A stretch of 64,000 bases of DNA from Porphyra umbilicalis (lineage: Eukaryota > Rhodophyta > Bangiophyceae > Bangiales > Bangiaceae). The DNA lies in NCBI GenBank assembly GCA_002049455.2, contig KV918908.1, forward strand, positions 117,101-181,100, written 5' to 3'. Shown here in pieces: positions 55,676-64,000 of the stretch. A program made the translations under genes and the position numbers. The notes beneath the pieces are model-generated. The model did not search any database. It saw nothing but the letters and a program-made list of their open reading frames with translations, and was not told the origin of the DNA. Every line of letters starts with the position of its first letter. Position 1 is the first letter of the stretch.

Positions 55676-56674
55676 TCACTTGGCGGCGATTCCCCGGGCC
55701 CACTTGTCGATCCGCGTGGACAGCCACAGGCTGACGCCGAGGGCGCACACGAGCCCGAGCATCCCGTTGGCGGCCGCCTGCACGACCAGAATGTCGACGG
55801 GCTGGACCCCCCCCGGCACGCGGCCGATCGCCCTCACCGTCCCGTACGACTCGCCGAGGCCCGACGAGAGGAGCCGCGCGAGCAGCGTGCCGACAATCGC
55901 CTGCACGCCGAGCAGGCTGACCGTCAGGCCCGCCATGGCGAGGCCAACACCCACCCGCAGACGCTTTCGGATGGACGCCGCCGTGTCGGCCGCGGCCTTG
56001 GCCGCCCCGCCCGCCGCCGCAGCGCGGCCGAGCGACAGGGATAGCCGCGTGTAGCCATACGTCCACACGTTGGAGACGAGGCCCGTCACAACACCGACGG
56101 CGGCAAGGAGCGTGCCAATCTTGGACGCCGACGTCGCAACGGCAACGCCCGGAAACGCAAAGGAGAAGACGAGGATAACGCCGGCAATGACCGTCAGGAT
56201 GAACTGAGACCACCAGGCAATCCACCCAAACCGCCACAGCGAGGCCGACGCGGCGGCCGTGTCAAACGCAACGCCCGCCGTGGCGGCGGCAGGGGTGGTG
56301 GTAACGTCCGACGCTGCCGCCGTCGCGCCATAACTAGAGGCGGCCGCAGCGCCGCCGCCGCTTGACGGGGAGCTCGTCCACAAGTCGGCGCCCGCCGGCG
56401 GGGCGGTGCCCTGTGGCGCGCCGCCGCTGTCGCCGCCGCGGCCTGGGACCGTCGGCGGGGGGGGTACGTACGGCTCAGGCTCGGGGTACAGGTCGCCCGT
56501 GCCGCCACCGGCGCGGGCGACGGGGCGGCACCGCGTCGCCGCGCGCCGCGCCGAGACGGGCGCCCGCCCGCGTGCGGCAGCGGGCGACGGCGCCGTCCAG
56601 CAGCAGCGGCGGATGTGGGTGCCGGCGGCGCTGGGGGGGGGGGTGGGGAGGAGCGCGCCGCTGATGAAAGCCAT
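55676..56674 (-). CDS. DUF3611 family plastid membrane protein (TIC21/PIC1-like)
   Basis: A 332-residue protein from the ATG at 56674 (MAFISGALLPTPPP). The frame is open further upstream, but this start gives a Ser/Ala/Arg-rich, acid-poor leader (CCWTAPSPAAARGRAPVSARR) typical of a chloroplast transit peptide. A Pro/Gly/Ser-rich linker follows. The C-terminal half has four hydrophobic helices: WWSQFILTVIAGVILVFSFAF, IGTLLAAVGVVTGLVSNVW, VGLAMAGLTVSLLGVQAIVG and ILVVQAAANGMLGLVCALGV. The W-R-F-G-W-I-A-W-W-S-Q-F motif, Y-T-R-L-S and the alpha-helical tail match DUF3611. This cyanobacteria-derived family includes TIC21/PIC1 of the plastid inner envelope, implicated in protein import or iron transport. 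Which of these applies here cannot be told. It is strong evidence for a plastid-bearing host. Confidence 0.8.
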   Translation of the reverse strand: MAFISGALLPTPPPSAAGTHIRRCCWTAPSPAAARGRAPVSARRAATRCRPVARAGGGTGDLYPEPEPYVPPPPTVPGRGGDSGGAPQGTAPPAGADLWTSSPSSGGGAAAASSYGATAAASDVTTTPAAATAGVAFDTAAASASLWRFGWIAWWSQFILTVIAGVILVFSFAFPGVAVATSASKIGTLLAAVGVVTGLVSNVWTYGYTRLSLSLGRAAAAGGAAKAAADTAASIRKRLRVGVGLAMAGLTVSLLGVQAIVGTLLARLLSSGLGESYGTVRAIGRVPGGVQPVDILVVQAAANGMLGLVCALGVSLWLSTRIDKWARGIAAK

Positions 56675-56999
56675 GGCAACGGGGCAGAGGGGGAAGAGCA
56701 GGGCAGGATGGCAGAGGAGGAAGGTACGTGGACCATGAACACCGCCACACAGAGGCACCTCCACGACACAAGTATTGCTGTCTTCCCAATTTTGGCCGAT
56801 CCCGTCGATGTCAAGAGGGGTGATCAACAGTGTGAAACAGCGTCTCAGCCATCCACTCAGCCGGATAAAGTTGATTGACCAATGGGCAGTTGACCCAGAC
56901 CCCTTCTTGACTTTGACCATATCGGCCGAAATGGGGAAGACAGCAATAGGCAGGCGGTTCAGGCAGGGCGCGGCCTTCGCGAGTGCCCGAGTGATGCAA

Positions 57000-59810
57000 A
57001 CTGAAAGCGCGTTCGCGAAAACACCCTCGACTTACGAAACGACGAAACCGTTTTCACACGACGACAGATAGACGAGAGCGTCACGAGCATCTTCTGAGGC
57101 TGTCCTCGGACAAGAGGGCAACGCGGCTCAGACACAAGGCTACCTACACCTGCGACACTGTCTCACCACTCCATTAGAGACTCCTTGTCGTATTCCCACC
57201 TCTTTCTCACCCACACCACCGGGCGGCCACCGTGGGAGCCCCATACAATCGCTCTTGCGCCATCTCCGCCGCACAGACAACGCACGAGGACGGCGCGGAC
57301 CAGTGGGGCGACCGCGGGGGGCGTAGACCCTCCCCCCACCCCATCTCCAAGAGTTCCCACGTGCGTGACGCCCGATGCAAGCCACGCATCCCCCGCGTCG
57401 GCGTGGCACCCGGCGCCGGCGACCACCGCGCCGTCGCGCCCCCTCCGGTCCGCCGTCGGCGGCGTGGCGGCGCGTGCGCGGCGGCAGCGGCGCGCGGATG
57501 CCGCACCGCCCGCGCGAGACGCCTCGGGGCGGGGGGCGGCGCGGGGTGTGCCCGGCCGGGGTGCCCCTGCCTCATCGGCCAGCGAGGTGGGCACCGCGTG
57601 CCCGCCGCCGCTTTCACGCGGGGCCGGGGGGTTGCCGACGCCGCGGCGGCGGCAATCGCCGGGGCGGCCGCCACAGGCCTCCGCCGCCACGCGCGCACAC
57701 GGGCAGCGTCGATAGGGGGTCCCCGCTGGCGGGGGCGGTAACCACCGGAGGCTGGGGGCAGCGGCAGGCGTGCTCCAGCCCCGGCCGGGCGCCACGCCGT
57801 CGGGGAGGGGGGGGGGGGCAAAGCCAGCGGCGGCGGGGGCGGCGGCAGCCCGACGGCGCTTCTCCGTGGGCGGCGGTGGTGGCGCCCGCCGGCCGGCCAT
57901 TGCCGCGGCGGTCGCGCGCGACCGCTGACGCCGCGGCGGCGGGGCAGTGACACGGCCGTTGCTGCGGCCACTGCCCTCTGTGACACGCCTGTGAGCGCCG
58001 CGGCGACGACGGTGGCGGTGGCGGCGGCGGCGGGGCGCGGCGGCTCGGGCGCCGCCCGCCCGTCGAGTGGGCGCGCTGCCCCCCGCACCCGACCACCACG
58101 GCGGCCGCCACGCGATGGGTGGCCGAGGCGGCAGAGCGGCAGCCGCCGCCACGGGGACGGCCGTGCCGCCCCCGCGGCGGCCGCGCCACCCCCACGGCAG
58201 CGTCGGCCGCGCATCCTACGGTGGCAGCTGCACGTGGTGGCAGACAGCCCTATGGGAACAGAACCAGGATAAAACCGGGATATTGCCAGGATGTGGCAGG
58301 ATCTGAGGACTTCGCCATGAGAAGGGAGGCCTCTCCCACTGAGGCTTGTGCTTACAGATACACTATGCTTGCCAGAAGGGCTCCACGCCACCTTCCGGAA
58401 TTGCATGACAGCAACGAAGAGTTTCCGACCACTTGATTGGTCAGATGAACCGACTCAGGTGCTCCTGACCAGCAGCCCAAGGATTTGGCATGTCGGGGTC
58501 TTCGTCGCAACGGCTCGTCGACCACTCGCCATCGTCGTCGCCGTGCTGTCGTCGTATGTGCACGGTACTGCTTGACTCGCCTATCCGCTCTGTGTTCTTT
58601 AGCAGGTATGGCCTCATGTCTCTTTTTTCGAAGGTGACAACGAGGGTTTGCAGTGGTCCGCCCCGGTGTCCTGCTTCTCGGGTTGGCCTGGAGGTGCGTG
58701 ACATATCTCTCCCCCCTCCATGCCCGTCGATTCTCTGCTCCCTCTCTTCCTGTGTGCTTTCCCTTTGTTATCACTCATCCTGTGTGCTTTCTCTGTGTTA
58801 TCTCTCTTCCTGTTTGCTTTCTTTTTGTTTTGCTAGCGAGCCACCAACCTTCTCACACGTTTGGCCGCGCGTGGAGCTGAGTCCCTGTTTGCGGAAGCGG
58901 GGAGGGGGGTTGTGTTATTGGGGCTTTTTGCACGATGGGGATGGATGGAATTCGTCTGTGTTCTTGCGTTGCAATAGTGGCGCTCGGATCGTGGTGTGAT
59001 GCCCATTCTTCCGGCGAGCTGTATGTTCTCTCGTGACCTTCGTGACTGCGTTGCTCTGCTCCTGTCTGCCGCGTTGCTTAGCTCGTCTCTGCTCCTCTGC
59101 TTGCTTATCTGGCTGCCTTATGTCGTGCGCCTCCTTTTGCTTGTATTGTGCAAGTTGGAGGGGTGAGGAGTGAGAGAGGGGGTGTGTTGGCCGCGGTTTG
59201 TGGGAGGCGAGTGGACGGTGTCATGTCGTGTGCGGCTCTTTTGCGGGGCCATACGTTGGCGCTGAGTGGTGCTGGGTGAGGGCCTTAACCTCCTGGACTT
59301 GGGCGACGTCATCGCGCATGGGTTCGCCGAGATGGCGGTCGTCATGGCGGCCGTCTTTTTCTCACTTCTTTTTTCCCGTTGGGAAGAAGACGGCCACGAG
59401 CGTCTGTAGTGTCAAATCAGTATTACTACAATTCACATGCTGGCATGAAGATGCTGTAATGTAGCCGGCGGCGCTCAGGCACCCGGCTGCTGTCGGCGGC
59501 CCGTGAGGGCGATTGTGAGCCAATCAAAGTCCAGCCGATCCCGGTTTTATCCTGGTCTTGCCCCTGCCCGAGGCCGATGAGCCTGCGATGGCGATCCCGG
59601 TTTTATCCCGGTTCTGTTCCCATAGGGCAGACGGCGCGCATGCGCCGCCACCACGGGGACCACCACCGCTGCGGCCGCCGCCGCCGCCGCGGCCGGCACC
59701 GCCGCCGTCGCGGCCGCCACCGCCGCCCACCGCCGCGTGCGGGTGCGCGTCGCGCGCGTCGCGCGTCCACGGCCCACCGCCACGTCGTCGGCAGGCGCGG
59801 CGGCAACGTC
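57000..59810 (-). mobile_element. Host transposon copy 2, inverted, carrying element B
   Basis: Reverse-complement copy of the 42203-46416 transposon, starting ACTGAAAGCGCGTTCGCG and ending near CGGCAACGTC. Without element B it is about 1.43 kb. It lacks the two insertions found in copy 1 and so shows their empty sites. The interior is GC-rich; a minus-strand 329-residue frame (57163-58152) is conserved in pieces in copy 1 but has no recognisable domain. Confidence 0.75.
58248..59627. mobile_element. 1,380-bp nested element B, CCCTATGGG ends, 3-bp TSD CAG
   Basis: Terminal inverted repeats of about 34 bases start CCCTATGGGAACAGAACC and contain GGATAAAACCGGGAT. CAG is duplicated at both borders (58245-58247 and 59628-59630). 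The uninterrupted target is present in copy 1 near 43803-43815. The right subterminal region shares TGAGCCAATCAAAGT with element A, showing that A and B belong to one family despite different lengths and interiors. No recognisable transposase. Confidence 0.85.
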
Positions 59811-59821
59811 GGGACATGGTA

Positions 59822-59890
59822 TGGCGCGTCGTCAAAGAATGATCGGATCTGCGAATCGCTCACAGCAAGTCACAGCAAGTTGCAATCAGG
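59822..59890 (+). repeat. Solo end of the 236-bp MITE family
   Basis: TGGCGCGTCGTCAAAGAATG after a TA (59820-59821), followed by TCACAGCAAG words as in the MITE at 41549-41784. No second end was found downstream, so it is truncated or its partner has diverged. Confidence 0.55.
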
Positions 59891-60666
59891 TTCGGGCGGG
59901 GCGCTGTAAAGTTTGTGCAGACACTCTCTGCCACACGATTAAGAGAGGGAGAATCAGACAGGAAGACCGGATGCTGCTCACCAATCTTCGTGTACAGCTG
60001 TCACACGTAGATGCGTATCAGCCACGTAGGAGTCACGCTGTGAGATGGCCAGCAGACGCGGCCACGCTGGCGGCCGCATCCTCCCAGCCGGCGGCGGCTG
60101 CGACACGGCGCCGCGCATCAAGCCGCCGCCGGCGGCGGCGAGCGCACGCGCCAGCCCGACCGGGGTGGTCCGGGTGCGTCGCTTTGCGACACCCGGACCA
60201 CCCCCTGCCGACGCACCACGACGCGCGCGATTGGCGGCGGCAGCGCCACCACCGTGCGTGGACGCCCTCGCTGTCAGCGGCGGCAGCGCCGCCGCAGCCG
60301 CCGTCGTGGCGCCCGCTGCCACTGACACCGTTGCGGCGGCAGATGGCGTCGGGGCGGACCCGGTCGGGGCGGGGGGAGGGGCGACAGCCGCCGCCGGGGT
60401 CGGGGAGGCCGCCGATCCGCCCTGACCGGTCGCCGCGGTGGCCGCGGCGAGGGGGTCGTCGACGTCCATACTGGAAGCCTCCTCGGCGGGCATGGCGGAC
60501 GCTGACGGCGCCCCAGATCGCCGACATTACCTGCGGCGGACAGCCTTTTTGACAGGGGGGGGTCCGTCAGCCCGACCGGAGGAGAGGGGACAGCCGTTTG
60601 CGGCGGCGGTGCAGCCGTGGGAGCGCCAGCGGTGGGGGGAGGCCTGGTCGCCGACGCGTTTTCATG
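59891..60666. other. Spacer, mostly GC-rich
   Basis: No supported gene. Overlapping Ala/Pro-rich frames occur on both strands between 60045 and 60660. Confidence 0.3.
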
Positions 60667-60754
60667 TCAACGGCGGCGGCTGCGTCCGCCACAGACGCGG
60701 CTGAGACGCCGGGCGAGGCCGCCGACGTCACGGCGGCCGCCGTCGACATGAAAT
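60659..60754. repeat. Inverted repeat with ~18-base arms
   Basis: TTTCATGTCAACGGCGGC (60659-60676) is mirrored by GCCGCCGTCGACATGAAA (60737-60754) with one mismatch, leaving a GC-rich loop of about 60 bases. Confidence 0.6.
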
Positions 60755-61892
60755 CGCCCGCCCCCTCGCCATGGGGTCGACAAGTGGCGCGGCGGGGGCC
60801 GGGCGGCGGCGGGACGGGAATCGCCAGGGGTGGCCGCCGTTTTCGAGGTGGCCACCGCCGACGCGAAAACATCGGCCCCCACCGCTGCCGTGCCCAACAC
60901 GTGGCGGGTCGGGAGCTCGGCTGCAGCGGAACGCGCGGCGGCTGACGCCGCGGCGCCACCCCCCGCCAAATCGTCAGCGACGGTGGCGGTCGTTGCCGCC
61001 GACGCGGCGCCAAAACCGCCGCGGGCGGCCGCCGACGACGCAGCGGCCACCTCCCCGGCACCAGCGTGCGCCGCTAGGTATCCCCTATAGTGGGCTCCCA
61101 TCGATGAACGCTGGTACGAGGTCATGGTCGTCCGCGCCGCCAGGTCGGCGAAGTGCTCGGTCGGGCAGAGGCAACAGCGCGCGCCCGCTTTGGCGGCCGC
61201 GGCGTCGGCCGACAGCAGCGCCCGCCCGCGGGAGCCAAGCAGCGCGGGGCCACACGGGTCGGCCCCGCGCAGGAGGTTCAGCACGCGGGCGGTCACGCCA
61301 GTGGCAACCGCCGCCGAAAACGCGGCCACAGAGATGAACGCCAGGGACACCACGGTAGCCGACTCAAACAGGGGCACTTCCACGATTGCGTGGACTGGCG
61401 CACCGGTCAGGTCAACCAGCAACGCGCGCAGGTGCTGGGCGAGGGCGGCGCGCGTCACCCCCGAGACGTATATAGTCTCGAGGGCGACTAGCGCCCCCGC
61501 GCGCGGCCGCTGTCGCGTGAGCAGCGCGGCGGCAACCGCCGCCCGCTCCACAAGCCACAGTAGGGCGTCGTGCGCCGGAGCGGCGGCGACAGCGGGGTGC
61601 AGGCGACCACTATCAGGGGGAACAGCCGGCGGTACGCCAGCAGCACCGGCAGGTCCACCAGCGGCAGCCGCCCGCCCTCTCCCAGGTCCGCGCCCACGGC
61701 GACGGCCACGGCGGACAACCAAAGTCCGTACCCCCCCAGCAGGGAGAGCAGCAGCAGAAAGAAGGCAAAAAAACCCCACCGACGCAAGGGCAGCACCAAC
61801 ACCCCCCGCCGCACCGACACCGACAGCACCGCCGCCGCTGACATGTGCACCGACACCACGTGCACCCCCCCGAACATTCTCACGACAGACAT
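60667..61892 (-). CDS. Putative polytopic membrane protein, frame uncertain
   Basis: From the ATG at 61892 (MSVVRMFGGVHVV) the frame gives two strong hydrophobic segments, FFAFFLLLLSLLGGYGLWL and LFPLIVVACTPL, and ends its sensible part near 61590. The next shifted frame continues with HDALLWLVERAAVAAALL, LRALLVDLTGAPVHAIVEVP and VVSLAFISVAAFSAAVATGV, then a CCLCPTEHFADLA motif and an Ala-rich tail to 60667. The two parts look like one protein split by a short intron or an indel. I do not recognise the family. The 3' part may be GC-driven and not coding. Confidence 0.35.
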
Positions 61893-62260
61893 CTTTTCCT
61901 TGACATTGTGTTAGTCTTGAGTGAGCACGTCCTTGTCCTTGACCGCCGAGAGGATGAACACCGCCGCCGCCGCCGCCAGGAAGAGAAAGAACAGCAATAG
62001 ACGTTGGGGCGGCGGCCGGCGGGCCGACTTCCGCCGGCCTCAAAGGGGGAAACAGCCCGCCCCCCCCGCCGACATCGTGGAGGGGGGGGGAAGGGGCCGC
62101 CCCACCCGTCCCAGGTCCAAAATTAAGCAAGGGGGCGGCCAGGGGGCCACCAGGGAGAGCAGTGCGCGCGACGCCTTCGCCATACGAGGGTAAAGTCTGA
62201 GGGACAAATCGACAACGAGAGAGATCCGCTGGATTTTCTGTCGTACACAACATAGCACTG

Positions 62261-62641
62261 TCATGTACAAGCAAACAGCGAAAGAACAATAAATACTGCC
62301 AAAACACTAACGCATATCGTATCAAAGAGCTGTGACCTCCCGACAGTAGCGGAAAAAACGTCCAAGGACCGCGTGTGACCAAACTTCCAATGCTTGGCAT
62401 CCTGCATGGTGCCCTCGAAGAGGCCGACTAGGCCACTGACCGGATTACCAGCGTCAACCACCACTGTCCGAGAGATCCCCTCCTCCACGAGGACCTTCTT
62501 GACCAGCTCCAGGTAGACGGCGTCGTCCTTGATGGTGTACCGCTTCTTAAACAGGTCGAAGACACCCAAAGCGTCCAGAAAAGATGCAAAATTTGGCTCG
62601 CTTCCGGCAGCCTCTAGTGTCTGTTCTACCAACAGCGTCAT
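62261..62641 (-). CDS. Small hypothetical protein with C-terminal membrane segment
   Basis: A 126-residue frame of ordinary composition: MTLLVEQTLEAAG, FASFLDALGVFDLFKKRY, ELVKKVLVEEGISRTVVVDAG, and a C-terminal helix LFDTICVSVLAVFIVLSLFAC, which would make it tail-anchored. It may instead be the first exon of the downstream membrane-protein gene (60667-61892), which lies on the same strand 370 bases further on. No family is recognised. Confidence 0.42.
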   Translation of the reverse strand: MTLLVEQTLEAAGSEPNFASFLDALGVFDLFKKRYTIKDDAVYLELVKKVLVEEGISRTVVVDAGNPVSGLVGLFEGTMQDAKHWKFGHTRSLDVFSATVGRSQLFDTICVSVLAVFIVLSLFACT

Positions 62642-63150
62642 TTGATCCTTTTAGGATAATTTGATCCTCTTTTTCGGCACGCGTTTTCGAGTGCTTCCCA
62701 GCGTCTGGCGTCTTTTCTGACACCAGAAACGAGCTCAGCGCGGTCTGTTTAAGCAAGGGAGAACTTCGGTGCATCCAAAAAGGAGAGAAACTAGACCTGT
62801 GGCACTTTTTTTGGCGCGCGGCAAGTTCATTCCCGCCACGCCACCGTTCCGTCCGGCGTTCACCGAAACACCGCTCTTAGTTCAAACATCGGATGCCTGC
62901 TGCCCGCCCAGCGGCCTCCCCTCGCCCCCATCAACGCACCTTGAGCCGTCGGCCGCGGACGGCCGTGCGGTCGCGTGGTCGCTGACTGAGACCGCCCCCC
63001 CCCCCGTTCGACTTTCCCTCCCTTTCGCTGCCCCCTTCGCTGCCACCATGGTGCGTCGCAGACGCACGCTTGCCGCTGCCTCGCATGAGTCTGGCGGTGC
63101 CCCCCCCCCTGCGCCACCACCTCCAGCGCTGTCGAATCCTGTAACGCCCC
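62642..63150. other. Spacer before the LTR element
   Basis: No supported gene. A plus-strand frame (62769-63155) ends within a few bases of the LTR and has Pro/Ala-rich composition only. Confidence 0.3.
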
Positions 63151-63800
63151 TGTAGTACTACGGGGCCCCCTATGCGCCAGGGGGCCACCGCGGGGACGTC
63201 GGCGACGGCGGGGGACGTCGGTCCCCGACGTGTGGTGGCGACGCCAGCGGCGGTGGTGGCCGACGGGTTGGCGACGCGGGATGGCGGGGCGAGGGGGCGG
63301 CCCCGCTGCCCGGCTCGGGCCACTTGAGGGAGCGCACCCGATCCGCCGCGCCCGGCACGCGGGCCCCGCGGGAGGCCGGGTTGGCGCGCCCGAGCGGGCG
63401 CTGGCGCGCCCGAGAGGGCGCGGCAGGCGACGGCCGACCGGGCGCCACGCGGCGGGTGCAGCGCGTTGCGCGCGGGACGGTTTCTCCCCCTCGTCTGTAA
63501 TGATCGCCTCGGGGGACTTGACATGCATGGAGGGAATTATCTGCATTGGTTGGTGACGGCCCGGGTCAATTCCCATTTGGGGAAATTGGGCCCGGGCGAC
63601 GGTTTCCGCCCTTTTAGGACGAAGGGCGACGACGGTGGGAGGCACCGTCGTCGCCGGCAAGTAAACCGTGTCTCGATGTCTTGGCGTTTCGATCGGCCCG
63701 ACTTCCCGGACCTCGAGTCCCATAGCGGGTATCGCGCGAGCGGCTGAGACGGCCGTTACTTCCCTCCTTCTGAGGTAACCCCCTTGATTGTGGTACTACA
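63151..63800 (+). mobile_element. 5' long terminal repeat of an LTR retrotransposon (650 bp)
   Basis: The segment begins TGTAGTACTAC and ends GTGGTACTACA: the TG...CA termini lie within an 11-base inverted repeat with one mismatch. Two bases after the end a TGG-initial primer-binding site follows, and a gag-like start codon lies 150 bases downstream. The 3' LTR is beyond the window, so the length cannot be checked by pairing. Confidence 0.7.
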
Positions 63801-63802
63801 TT

Positions 63803-63820
63803 TGGCGCTCCGGGTGAGAC
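63803..63820 (+). promoter_or_regulatory. tRNA primer-binding site
   Basis: TGGCGCTCCGGGTGAGAC, two bases after the LTR. The initial TGG pairs with the CCA end of a tRNA. Which tRNA primes reverse transcription is not known from the sequence. Confidence 0.6.
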
Positions 63821-63949
63821 CCGCGGTACGCACGCTGTGCGCGTCGCGGATCGACACCTCTTTCGGTACCAAGAATCGGGGGACCCTCGTTGGTTGTATT
63901 GCGGTGCGGTGACAGGAGGACATCCGATCGATACGCGGGCCCCGCTTCC

Positions 63950-64000
63950 ATGGCTCGCGGATCTTCCTCATCTTCCCCGCTTGACGGGGGCGCTCCTCCG
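63950..64000 (+). CDS. Start of a gag-like frame, cut by the window end
   Basis: An ATG at 63950 opens a frame of 17 codons to the window edge (MARGSSSSSPLDGGAPP). Position downstream of an LTR and primer-binding site suggests gag or a gag-pol polyprotein. The sequence is too short for domain evidence. Confidence 0.45.
   Translation, partial: MARGSSSSSPLDGGAPP

Noticed and set aside
60667-62400. One 577-codon minus-strand frame
   Set aside because: Its first ~260 codons are Gly/Arg-rich shadow; the membrane segments of the first half lie in the neighbouring frame from 61892, so I annotated only the part I can defend.
1-64000. tRNA or rRNA genes
   Set aside because: No cloverleaf with A and B boxes and no rRNA signature was found by eye; the TGG at 63803 is a primer-binding site, not a tRNA gene.

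Overview
This is nuclear DNA of a eukaryote. It has spliced genes (GT-AG introns), eukaryotic RNA-processing and zinc-finger proteins, a plastid-type membrane protein, and a dense load of class II transposons. Very high GC over long stretches, GCC/GGC-rich low-complexity sequence, long G or C homopolymers and a plastid gene (DUF3611/TIC21-like) suggest a photosynthetic eukaryote. A bangiophyte red alga (Porphyra/Pyropia type) is my best guess; it is an inference, not proven by the sequence.

Layout: 1-1.5 kb, 3' part of a hAT transposase; 1.9-2.8 kb, four degenerate ~235-bp tandem repeats; 5.3-7.2 kb, decayed reading frames including a hAT C-terminus; 9.3-12.8 kb, nested small transposons and a giant palindrome of two copies of a ~717-bp repeat (repeat R); 13.0-14.2 kb, a leucine-rich-repeat-like gene with a frame break; 14.2-20.3 kb, extremely GC-rich sequence split by a 1.03-kb element at 17.7-18.7 kb; 21.1-22.9 kb, a C2H2 zinc-finger gene (minus strand); 24.75-27.1 kb, a larger relative of the 17.7-kb element; 28.07-33.36 kb, a complete 5,290-bp two-gene PIF/Harbinger transposon inserted in a third copy of repeat R; 36.6-38.7 kb, a decayed ABCG transporter; 38.7-46.4 kb, nested transposons; 47.96-56.67 kb, the only clear island of host genes; 57.0-59.8 kb, an inverted copy of the 42-46 kb transposon; 60.7-62.6 kb, weakly supported minus-strand membrane-protein frames; 63.15 kb to the end, a 5' LTR, primer-binding site and the first codons of an LTR retrotransposon.

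Host gene island: a zinc metalloprotease (minus) and a CstF-77/Rna14 mRNA 3'-end processing factor (plus, four exons reconstructed) diverge from a shared ~870-bp spacer. CstF-77 then converges on a plastid envelope DUF3611 protein. Nothing indicates a joint pathway.

The most informative content is the transposon archaeology. Repeated copies inside the window serve as empty-site controls for each other, so boundaries and target-site duplications (TSDs) of several non-autonomous families can be read directly: a 3-bp TSD family with CCCTAYGGGAA termini, a 2-bp TSD family, TA-flanked MITEs, a hAT element with an 8-bp TSD, and the Harbinger element with an ATT TSD. All coordinates and alignments were made by eye.
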